10,304 bases of DNA from Candidatus Woesearchaeota archaeon (lineage in GTDB: Archaea > Nanobdellota > Nanobdellia > Woesearchaeales > DSVV01): the NCBI GenBank assembly GCA_023267795.1, contig JAHFMP010000023.1, positions 1-10,304 on the forward strand, read 5' to 3'. Shown here one piece after another: positions 1 to 5,942 of the stretch. Position numbers and translations under genes: made by a program. Each line of letters opens with the position of its first letter. Position 1 is the first letter of the stretch. The notes beneath the pieces were generated by a model. The model did not search any database. It was not told where the DNA came from and worked only from the letters and a program-made list of their open reading frames with translations.

Positions 1-189
1 GCGAATCAGCTTTTGGAAGTATTTCCAGATGCAACAGTTTCATATCCTGTCAAGGTGCAGGAAACAATTCTCAGCAAAAATCCTGATGGACTTGCTGTTC
101 ATATGAGTATAGGACAAGATCTTTTAGAGAAGAAAAGCAGTATCACAAATGCAATTGCTGCTGCAATAGGGGAATATTATCATGAGTAA
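1..189 (+). CDS. C-terminal end of an unidentified protein (partial)
   Basis: The plus-strand reading frame is open from the first base and ends in TAA at 187-189, giving the last 62 residues of a protein that begins outside the window. The fragment ends in an alanine-rich amphipathic helix (ITNAIAAAIGEYY). I do not recognise the family. The helix at the end (AIAAAIGEYY) faintly resembles the last helix of N-acetylmuramoyl-L-alanine amidases (amidase_3), which would fit the murein-hydrolase gene downstream, but 62 residues with no catalytic motif cannot support that name. The stop codon overlaps the start of the next gene by eight bases (ATGAGTAA), which argues for translational coupling and membership of the same operon. 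Confidence 0.75.
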   Translation, partial: ANQLLEVFPDATVSYPVKVQETILSKNPDGLAVHMSIGQDLLEKKSSITNAIAAAIGEYYHE

Positions 190-721
190 ACAGTTTTCCA
201 AAGGACAAATTGATACAATCTGGCTTTTTGTATTTTTTCGCTTTATCGTTGTTTGTCTTGTTGCAATTGCAATGGTTATTCTTGTAAAAACATATATTGT
301 AACAGAAATTAATATTCAAGAAACCCATGCACTAATTTTTATGTATAACATACTCAATGAGAAGAATGGGCTTTCTTATTATGATCCAACACTTGAAAGA
401 GTATATGTTGGTACTATTGCTGTTGCTGATTTTCAAAATCCAGATGTGCTCGAAGAGCGACTCAATGATCGCATGAATTATGGAAGTCATACGCTTATTG
501 CTGCACAACTCACTCTTTTTGATGCACAAGGAATTGTGTTAGGAACTGCGTATTACAACAGAGAGTGGTATGAACCATGGATTATTGTTGCAAGAACATT
601 CTGGGAAGGACCTGGATCCACAACAGCATATTTTGAGAATAAAACTGTTTTGTTGCTTGAAAAAGATGGCACAAAAAAGCCAGGAATTTTACAATTTAGT
701 GTGGTGATGCCAAATAGTTAA
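182..721 (+). CDS. Small single-pass membrane protein, pilin-like N-terminus
   Basis: A 179-residue protein of unknown function. A short basic N-terminus (MSKQFSKGQ) leads into one long hydrophobic segment at about residues 12-36, with an Arg embedded at residue 21; the remaining ~140 residues are predicted to be outside. The SKGQ tetrapeptide directly before the hydrophobic stretch resembles an archaeal class III prepilin-peptidase site (Lys-Gly followed by Gln), but the usual E(+5)-type pattern is not seen, so processing is uncertain. The outer part has conserved-looking aromatic motifs (GLSYYDP, AYYNREWYE, FWEGPG) and ends in VVMPNS. The start overlaps the upstream stop by eight bases, and only one base separates its stop from the next ATG, so it is probably cotranslated with both. 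It resembles uncharacterised DPANN membrane proteins as I remember them; no function can be assigned. Confidence 0.82.
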   Translation: MSKQFSKGQIDTIWLFVFFRFIVVCLVAIAMVILVKTYIVTEINIQETHALIFMYNILNEKNGLSYYDPTLERVYVGTIAVADFQNPDVLEERLNDRMNYGSHTLIAAQLTLFDAQGIVLGTAYYNREWYEPWIIVARTFWEGPGSTTAYFENKTVLLLEKDGTKKPGILQFSVVMPNS

Positions 722-722
722 T

Positions 723-1292
723 ATGTCTTTACATCTCAAAAATAAATGTAAAATACTGCAAAATAAGAAAGGGATAGAAACAGGACTCACTGATTTTTAT
801 GCAACAATTATAATTTTCCTTATTATTCTTATTTTCTTTTTTGTTTTACAAATAAAAACAAACACATCTACATATCACATTACAGGAGAAGAACTCAGCT
901 TCGATGCAACGCAAATTGCATTGGTGTATGCACAAAGCTATGTTGCAACAAGTAAAGGTGAAATGACATTTGCAGATTTTGCTGCATTGGCTGCTGCAGA
1001 CAGCTCTTTAGAAAAAGAACTTCAAGAAAAAACAGAGCAATTTTTTTCTTCTTTTAATACTGCACTCTCTATTCAACTTGCATGGAAAATAAATAGTGTT
1101 GAATCAGAAAACAAACAAACACTTGTTTCTGCAAATAACTATGATGAATTCATTATAGGAAAAGGCTCTATTGGAGCAGCAGAAACAGTCGAGATACCAC
1201 TTCAAAATCCAGGAGATTTTGTTGAGATTAAGATACAGCCACTCCTCTATGATACAGCATCTATTGTTGCATCGTATGATACAGAAAAATAG
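723..1292 (+). CDS. Small membrane protein with pilin-like KKGIE signal
   Basis: A 189-residue protein of unknown function. A basic leader of about 18 residues ends in NKKGIE, followed by a very hydrophobic helix (about residues 27-43). This layout (basic leader, KKG, Glu close after the cleavage point, hydrophobic helix) is what archaeal type IV pilin-like precursors look like, with cleavage expected after the Gly. The remainder is polar, contains helical Ala/Glu-rich stretches at about residues 60-115 and a predicted beta-rich tail, and has no catalytic motif I can see. It starts two bases after the preceding stop and ends 19 bases before the M23-peptidase start, so the three genes form a tight run. 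Pilin-like or pseudopilin-like is inference; it could instead be a membrane-anchored partner of the hydrolase. Confidence 0.82.
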   Translation: MSLHLKNKCKILQNKKGIETGLTDFYATIIIFLIILIFFFVLQIKTNTSTYHITGEELSFDATQIALVYAQSYVATSKGEMTFADFAALAAADSSLEKELQEKTEQFFSSFNTALSIQLAWKINSVESENKQTLVSANNYDEFIIGKGSIGAAETVEIPLQNPGDFVEIKIQPLLYDTASIVASYDTEK

Positions 1293-1311
1293 CAGGAAAA
1301 CTAAGAAAATT

Positions 1312-3864
1312 ATGAAACAAAAGAAAATAAAAATACTCTTCGGAAAAAAGGCGCAATTTTTCATGCCTCTCTTTGTAGTTGTCACTCTTATTATTTTTAG
1401 TACTCTGTATATTGATCTTCGTGCAAAGGCAAAACAATTTGAAGGAGATGGCAATAGACTTGGAGAGCGGCAAGCAGCTGTTCTTGCTGCTGCCAGTAAA
1501 GGAGAAAAAGCAAAATATTATGTTGATGTTGCAGCACAATATGCTTATGCTACAGCAGTGCTTCAAACTACAAAACAAGGATATATTTCTTCTTCAGATT
1601 GTGTATTCTATAGAGGGGTTCCTGTTTTGTATGGAGATACTGAAGAAGGAAAGCATGATTGCATGGCATATCATGCTGCATTACAAGAAGCAGTTGAGAA
1701 AAAAATTACTGAAAATTTTAATGCTGCATTAACTCCTTATTTGGAAGCATATGAAGAAGTGGATATTCCAGATGATAATTATATAGTATTACTTACAGAT
1801 GGTTCTGTTCAGGGAATTGCAAAAGAGCCTGTTGAAATTCCAATATTTAGTACAACAAGTGCAAAAGTACAAGAAGCAACAGAGCAACAAATAGATGCCT
1901 TAAAAAATTCGTTGTTTGGACTCATTGATATCTGGCCTGTGGAGTATGAGGAAAAGTATGTTACTTCTTGTTTTGGCTACAGGGAAATTGAAGAAGGGAG
2001 CAAATACCATGCAGGTGTCGATATCCGGGCACATGGCAATGTTCCTGTTTTGGCAGTGCTTCCTGGAAAAGTAACTGTTGTTGATCCATACAAATTGGGT
2101 AGAGTTGTTATTGATCACGAAAACGGAATTTCAACAGCATATCTTCATCTTGATACTATTGCTGTTAAAATAGGCCAATCTGTAGAAAAAGGAACAGTGC
2201 TTGGAAAAACAGGAGGAAGAGGGTATAATAGAGAAACAAAAGTGTGGGGACAAAATGCACTTCCAGAACATTTACACTTTGAGGTTATTGATACAAACAT
2301 ACATCAAGTAACAGACAACTATGGGCACAAAGGTCTGCTTCCTGAAAAAAATCCAGATCATGTCAATCCTTTGTGTTACCTTTCTTCTACTTTGGAATAT
2401 GATTATAATCCTGCAACAGAGAAAAATTGTGTTGCGTGGGGTGGTCCATTAAAATTTTGTGAACTTTATAGAGAACAGACAGGTATTTCTGCAACAACCA
2501 CTGCAACAGGTACAACAACGTACAAAGCAACTGCATCAACAAAAGCAATGCTCAACCAAATTGACGCAAATTACGGAAAAATAATTGAGCAAGCAGTGAT
2601 TGGAACAGCTGTTTCAAAGGCACTTGTTATTGCTGTAATTGCAGCAGAATCAAAAAGAGATGATAAAACAGATCCAACAAAAGCAATTCCAGCAGTAGTT
2701 CGATTGCTTCAAGATAATATGAACAGATTTACTCGTTACAGCGAGAGTGAAGCATTTGCACTAGCTTCATATAATGGTGGTGCTAGTCTTGTTAATAAGG
2801 CAATAGCTTCTACTGGAAAATCAGATCCATCGTGGAAAGAAGTTTCTGCTGCATTAAATCAGGAGATTATTGCAGAGGTTTATAGTGAATCGTATTCTTC
2901 TTATATTTATGAAAAATATTTTGGAACAACAGAAAAACGAAATGAAAAAATACAAGAGATCCAAAATTATGTTGGAAGAGTGATGAATTATTATTATTAT
3001 GCAGATGAAAAACAACAAATAAATAAAATAACAGGAATGGACACAAGTATTACTGGTGCACCTAGTGCTAATGAGCAGGATATACAAGAAACAGAGAACA
3101 ACAAAGCAGAACAAATAGGAGTATATAGTGTTCTTCCTTCTTTTTCTTTTGCAGATACGTATCATCTCGTTGACGAGTATGATGCTATTCAAAAACAGAT
3201 TCGACTTTTTTATCAAGAGGTTCAAAAATGCCTTGAAGAGGATAAAGAAAAAACAAAAGAAGACTGTATTGTCATTACTCTTGACACTCCAGCATATACA
3301 TCTTGGCTAACAGAAGAAGAGTGCGAAACTGCTGAAGAAGTATTGTTTTATGATGTGACAGAAACATTTTCACAATGTCTTTCCAGTTCTGATGTTGATT
3401 GTACTTGTATTGCAAATTTCAAACAATCACAATATGAGGAAGGAGAATACAGTATTACTCTATCACAAGAGGACAATGGTATGCTTTTTAGCCTTGCTTC
3501 CTCTGAGATTCAAACAACTATTCCATTCATGACTTTAGAGATAGAAGGAACTGCAATGGTTTTTGACCAATATACAATCAACATAGATGAGAATAATTTC
3601 TTTGGCAGTTTTTCTGTATTAGAACCAAGCAGCCAGCTCTTTCTTTATAAAAAAGATCAGACAACAATTTCAGTAGAAGATGGTGCCTCTTTTTCAACAT
3701 ATGAAAAAATACAATCTCTTTGTGAACTTCCAAAAACAACATCATACAAATTTTGTGTCCAATCTGATACTGTTGTCAAAAATTATGATAATACGCAGAA
3801 TGCAGTCATTACAGAACCAGTTGTGCACATTTTTTCTTTTGATTTTTATGAGGATGAAAAATAA
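1312..3864 (+). CDS. Membrane-anchored M23 (LytM) peptidase with lytic-transglycosylase-like domain
   Basis: An 850-residue, two-domain murein-hydrolase-type protein. A basic N-terminus with KKAQ at residues 12-15 precedes one membrane helix (about 16-34), so the enzyme part should be outside. Residues ~215-345 are an M23/LytM domain: the zinc ligands H233 and D237 (HAGVD) and H322 (HLH) are present, as is the active-site H279 (YLHL); this family cleaves peptide cross-links in bacterial murein. Residues ~425-565 resemble a lytic transglycosylase (SLT): E446 in AAES, ASYNGG around Y487-N488, and a closing YVGRVMNYY helix at 553-561. The usual GLMQ segment between the Glu and the next helix is missing. 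Residues ~565-850 are a cysteine-containing region I cannot assign. I chose ATG 1312 because it gives a normal basic leader before the membrane helix and no overlap; ATG 1276 is in frame but would overlap the previous gene. M23 is certain; activity of the second domain is not. Confidence 0.93.
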   Translation: MKQKKIKILFGKKAQFFMPLFVVVTLIIFSTLYIDLRAKAKQFEGDGNRLGERQAAVLAAASKGEKAKYYVDVAAQYAYATAVLQTTKQGYISSSDCVFYRGVPVLYGDTEEGKHDCMAYHAALQEAVEKKITENFNAALTPYLEAYEEVDIPDDNYIVLLTDGSVQGIAKEPVEIPIFSTTSAKVQEATEQQIDALKNSLFGLIDIWPVEYEEKYVTSCFGYREIEEGSKYHAGVDIRAHGNVPVLAVLPGKVTVVDPYKLGRVVIDHENGISTAYLHLDTIAVKIGQSVEKGTVLGKTGGRGYNRETKVWGQNALPEHLHFEVIDTNIHQVTDNYGHKGLLPEKNPDHVNPLCYLSSTLEYDYNPATEKNCVAWGGPLKFCELYREQTGISATTTATGTTTYKATASTKAMLNQIDANYGKIIEQAVIGTAVSKALVIAVIAAESKRDDKTDPTKAIPAVVRLLQDNMNRFTRYSESEAFALASYNGGASLVNKAIASTGKSDPSWKEVSAALNQEIIAEVYSESYSSYIYEKYFGTTEKRNEKIQEIQNYVGRVMNYYYYADEKQQINKITGMDTSITGAPSANEQDIQETENNKAEQIGVYSVLPSFSFADTYHLVDEYDAIQKQIRLFYQEVQKCLEEDKEKTKEDCIVITLDTPAYTSWLTEEECETAEEVLFYDVTETFSQCLSSSDVDCTCIANFKQSQYEEGEYSITLSQEDNGMLFSLASSEIQTTIPFMTLEIEGTAMVFDQYTINIDENNFFGSFSVLEPSSQLFLYKKDQTTISVEDGASFSTYEKIQSLCELPKTTSYKFCVQSDTVVKNYDNTQNAVITEPVVHIFSFDFYEDEK

Positions 3865-3913
3865 ACAACTCTTTTTCATAAGTTATTTAAACAGTTCTTT
3901 TTTCCAAATAGTT

Positions 3914-4516
3914 ATGAAATTTTCATTATTTGTTGTTGCTCTTTGCAGCATTTTCCTTCTCTTAGCAAGCTGTGGAACAGAGCAACAACTCACTGCTATA
4001 ACTAATGCTACAGCGAATGTAACAGATACAGAAACTGGATGTTCTCTTGACTATAATCCTATATGTGGAAAAGATAGCCTCACTTATCAGAATACATGTT
4101 TTTCAAGTCTAAGAAATGTTGCAGTAGAATATATTGGAAATTGCCAGTATACTCTTTGCTCTTTTAATGGGCAGGAGCATTATCTTCTTAACAACATACT
4201 TTATTATGAAGATGATAAAGGAAGACCATATATTAATGTTGTTTATGGAACATTTTTCCTTCAAGAAGATGGTAATGGATGGACATATGTCAAAGCAATT
4301 AATAAAGAATCATCATACTATACAAACAGAATGCAGGAATATGTAAATGGAATTACTGAATCAGGAAATCAAATTAACTGCACTACGACTACAGATATTC
4401 CAGAACAACTAAAAGAATTCTTAAAAACCCATGGAAAGATATTAGAGTTGAAGATAGAAAGCAATGAAGATAAAAAGAATAATACAACAGAAACAAGCAC
4501 ATCTACTTCTTCTTAA
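3914..4516 (+). CDS. Kazal-type protease inhibitor domain lipoprotein
   Basis: A 200-residue predicted lipoprotein. The signal sequence ends in a lipobox, LLAS-C20, so the protein should be lipid-anchored at the outer face of the membrane. After a Thr/Asn-rich spacer, residues 43-77 match a Kazal domain: C43-x7-C51-x10-C62-x14-C77 with the diagnostic PICGKDSLTYQNTC core. Kazal domains are tight substrate-like inhibitors of serine proteases; the reactive site lies just after the first of these cysteines. The cysteines usually called C1 and C5, which pair with each other, are both absent, leaving two disulfides (C2-C4 and C3-C6). Residues ~78-185 are an unrecognised domain with C82 and another Cys near 156, and the tail is Asn/Thr/Ser-rich. 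ATG 3914 gives a compact lipoprotein signal; in-frame ATGs at 3848 and 3854 would overlap the M23 gene and add a hydrophobic stretch. It is probably the last gene of the operon. The target protease is unknown. Confidence 0.85.
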   Translation: MKFSLFVVALCSIFLLLASCGTEQQLTAITNATANVTDTETGCSLDYNPICGKDSLTYQNTCFSSLRNVAVEYIGNCQYTLCSFNGQEHYLLNNILYYEDDKGRPYINVVYGTFFLQEDGNGWTYVKAINKESSYYTNRMQEYVNGITESGNQINCTTTTDIPEQLKEFLKTHGKILELKIESNEDKKNNTTETSTSTSS

Positions 4517-4526
4517 AAAATATTGT

Positions 4527-4550
4527 TTTCGTCACTATTTTTGGACGAAA
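4527..4550. promoter_or_regulatory. 7-bp inverted repeat between the lipoprotein gene and the next promoter
   Basis: TTTCGTC at 4527-4533 is exactly complementary to GACGAAA at 4544-4550, with a 10-base, T-rich loop. It lies 10 bases after the lipoprotein stop and just upstream of the TATA box of the following gene. It could be a transcript-end hairpin of the envelope operon or an operator for the membrane-protein promoter. No long T-run follows it, so an operator or 3'-end processing signal seems as likely as a terminator. Confidence 0.4.
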
Positions 4551-4552
4551 TT

Positions 4553-4568
4553 ACAAAAGATTTATATA
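4553..4568 (+). promoter_or_regulatory. Archaeal BRE/TATA promoter for the MscS-like gene
   Basis: A purine-rich element (ACAAAAGA, 4553-4560) followed by TTTATATA (4561-4568) matches the archaeal TFB-recognition element plus TATA box. Transcription would start near 4590, leaving a leader of about 45 bases before the ATG at 4635. This is the clearest promoter in the window and separates the membrane-protein gene from the upstream operon. Confidence 0.6.
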
Positions 4569-4594
4569 CTGCTCTTATTCTAAAACATTGTATT

Positions 4595-4621
4595 TCGGTT
4601 ACTATTGATTTAGAAAACCGA
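4595..4621 (+). promoter_or_regulatory. 5'-leader hairpin next to the Shine-Dalgarno
   Basis: TCGGTT (4595-4600) pairs with AACCGA (4616-4621) around a 15-base loop. The right arm ends on the first base of the Shine-Dalgarno AGGGGTGAT, so the fold would sit within the predicted 5' leader and could modulate ribosome access. The stem is only 6 bp with a large loop, so it may be chance. Confidence 0.3.
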
Positions 4622-4629
4622 GGGGTGAT
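4621..4629 (+). promoter_or_regulatory. Strong Shine-Dalgarno for the gene at 4635
   Basis: AGGGGTGAT ends five bases before the ATG and contains GGTGAT, a direct complement of the archaeal 16S 3' end. It fixes the start at 4635. No other gene in the window has such a clear ribosome binding site; most appear leaderless or translationally coupled. Confidence 0.7.
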
Positions 4630-4634
4630 GAGAA

Positions 4635-5318
4635 ATGGTTAATATTGTACAAGATAATTTGATGTTGTTTGGTCAACAGCAATTAGTATATCCTATTCAA
4701 TATTTGGGATCTTACCTCATTGTACTGATCACCAGTTTGATTAAAGCCGGGATTATTATTGCTATAGGCTATTGTATTGCTTGGGCACTTCATTGGGTGG
4801 TTAAAAAAGGAATAGATTATTCAAAAATAGATAAATTGCTGCAAAAAAATAATTTAGACAAATCAATAGGCTATGCAAGTGTTTCTCAGTTAGGTGCTGC
4901 GCTTGTCAAATGGTATGTTTTTCTTATCTTTTTGGTACCTGCAGTAGGTTTTCTTGCTTTAGGAGAATTAAGTGGATTATTAACAGATATTGTTCTCTGG
5001 CTTCCGCACCTTATTGTAGCAGTTGCTCTTATGATGTTTGGCTTAATATTAGCAGACTTTGTTGCAGACAAGATGGGCAAAGCAAAAGGGAAAGCTGTTA
5101 AACATCTGAACAATGTGACAAGAGTATTAATCATTGTATTTGTTGCAGTTGTTGCACTCCAAGAAGTGGGTATTTATCTGCGACTTGCAGAAAGCACATT
5201 CCTTATTTTGTTAACAGGATTAACATTGGCATTGTCTCTGGCATTAGGCATTGGCTTTGGACTTGGAGCAAAAGAAGAAGCTGCACAGCTTGTTAAACAA
5301 TGGCGTAAGAAATTTTAA
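4635..5318 (+). CDS. Small multi-pass membrane protein of the MscS TM-helix (PF05552-like) type
   Basis: A 227-residue integral membrane protein with about four membrane helices, at roughly residues 25-53, 90-108, 115-140 and 160-182, and a fifth short Leu/Gly-rich helix at about 190-212. The last helix (LALSLALGIGFGLGAKEEAA) is the Gly/Ala-rich pore-type helix of the 'conserved TM helix' family related to small-conductance mechanosensitive channels; it is followed by a short basic tail (KQWRKKF). It lacks the large cytoplasmic beta/vestibule domain of full MscS, so it resembles the TM-helix-only archaeal proteins of unconfirmed transport role. A conserved-looking loop (KIDKLLQKNNLDKSIGYA, about 65-82) sits on one side of the membrane. 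It has its own TATA box and strong Shine-Dalgarno. It converges with the next gene, with only 12 bases between stop codons. The family call is fairly safe; channel activity is inference. Confidence 0.85.
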   Translation: MVNIVQDNLMLFGQQQLVYPIQYLGSYLIVLITSLIKAGIIIAIGYCIAWALHWVVKKGIDYSKIDKLLQKNNLDKSIGYASVSQLGAALVKWYVFLIFLVPAVGFLALGELSGLLTDIVLWLPHLIVAVALMMFGLILADFVADKMGKAKGKAVKHLNNVTRVLIIVFVAVVALQEVGIYLRLAESTFLILLTGLTLALSLALGIGFGLGAKEEAAQLVKQWRKKF

Positions 5319-5333
5319 TTTTTACTTTTTTTA
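5319..5333 (+). terminator. T-rich transcript end in the convergent gap
   Basis: Immediately after the TAA at 5316-5318 come a run of five T, then AC, then a run of seven T (5326-5332). Archaeal RNA polymerase terminates at such oligo-T tracts without needing a hairpin, so this is a good terminator for the plus-strand membrane-protein gene. It overlaps the stop codon of the converging minus-strand gene. Confidence 0.5.
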
Positions 5334-5912
5334 TAGTGACGCTTTCTTACCAGGGAGCGCATATTTTTCATTTTCTTCTGTTATTTTTCCTTCTTTGACA
5401 AAAATATTTACAAATTTTTTGATGTGCGCTTCTGGCATGCCTGAGAACCTGCTGATTTCAGCCAATGTTTTAGGACCAGATTCCAAACAAACTAGAACAA
5501 TATTTCTTGCAAGTGTAATACCATTCCTTTTTATGACTTTGTTTTCTGCAGAGAGATTTTTAATAAGCATGTCAAATTTGTGGAGACGGCCTTGTAAGTC
5601 ATTGAGAAAGTCTGTCATGTCATTACTGCTTTGGACAAGTTCTTCTGGCTCAAATATTTCAATAGAACTAGGCATATAATCAAAACAAAAATATGTTATT
5701 GTGGGAAGATCTTCAAAGTCAAGCTCTATTTCTGCAAAGACACTAAATAATTGGTTCACTTCTTTTGGCTCTGCATAATCTATTTTTCCAAGTATCATTT
5801 TTTTTTCTTCATTTCTTATTTTTTCAACGTACAATGTAAGAGTTTCCTGAATATGTTCTTTTGGTGCACCAAGCATTTCAATAATTACACGAGTTTTTAT
5901 CCATTGTTTCAT
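5331..5912 (-). CDS. Putative ferredoxin-like/coiled-coil/winged-helix protein
   Basis: A 193-residue, soluble, probably cytoplasmic protein. The first ~90 residues can be read as a beta-alpha-beta-beta-alpha-beta unit (strands at RVIIEMLG, MILGKIDY, LFSVFAEIEL and SSIEIFEP; helices at PKEHIQETLTLYVEKI and the ITYFCFDY region), as in ferredoxin-like or ACT-like folds. Residues ~95-130 are a heptad-like charged helix (DFLNDLQGRLHKFDMLIKNL). Residues ~133-187 fit a winged helix-turn-helix: NIVLVCLESGPKTLAEISRF, then a recognition-helix candidate GMPEAHIKKFVNIFVKEG and a short wing. This suggests a dimeric DNA- or RNA-binding regulator with a sensor-like N-terminus, but no ligand site is visible. 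A TATATAAA box centred 26 bases upstream of the ATG implies a leaderless transcript of its own, although the gene lies only 23 bases after the lamin-tail gene and could also be read from it. I know of no characterised member. Confidence 0.8.
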   Translation of the reverse strand: MKQWIKTRVIIEMLGAPKEHIQETLTLYVEKIRNEEKKMILGKIDYAEPKEVNQLFSVFAEIELDFEDLPTITYFCFDYMPSSIEIFEPEELVQSSNDMTDFLNDLQGRLHKFDMLIKNLSAENKVIKRNGITLARNIVLVCLESGPKTLAEISRFSGMPEAHIKKFVNIFVKEGKITEENEKYALPGKKASL

Positions 5913-5934
5913 TATTCTCAGAAAACAGGGTTTT

Positions 5935-5942
5935 TTTATATA
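5935..5942 (-). promoter_or_regulatory. TATA box for the winged-helix gene, overlapping the upstream stop codon
   Basis: On the minus strand TATATAAA reads across the last codons and TAA stop of the lamin-tail gene. Its centre lies about 26 bases before the ATG at 5912, so transcription would start at or very near the start codon, the standard archaeal leaderless geometry. Confidence 0.5.

Noticed and set aside
1171..1311. Extending the M23 protein upstream to a TTG at 1171 or an ATG at 1276
   Set aside because: The extension overlaps the preceding gene in another frame, has no ribosome site, and moves the membrane helix away from the N-terminus; ATG 1312 gives a normal anchor.
1261..1578. 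Minus-strand open frames opposite the pilin-like and M23 genes, Cys/Phe/Ile-rich
   Set aside because: They are complement shadows of AT-rich coding sequence with Ile/Asn/Cys bias and no plausible start context.
3680..3913. Extending the Kazal lipoprotein upstream into the M23 gene
   Set aside because: The extra residues lie in the coding frame shadow of the M23 gene, and the compact lipoprotein signal starts cleanly at 3914. Starts at 3848 or 3854 remain possible.
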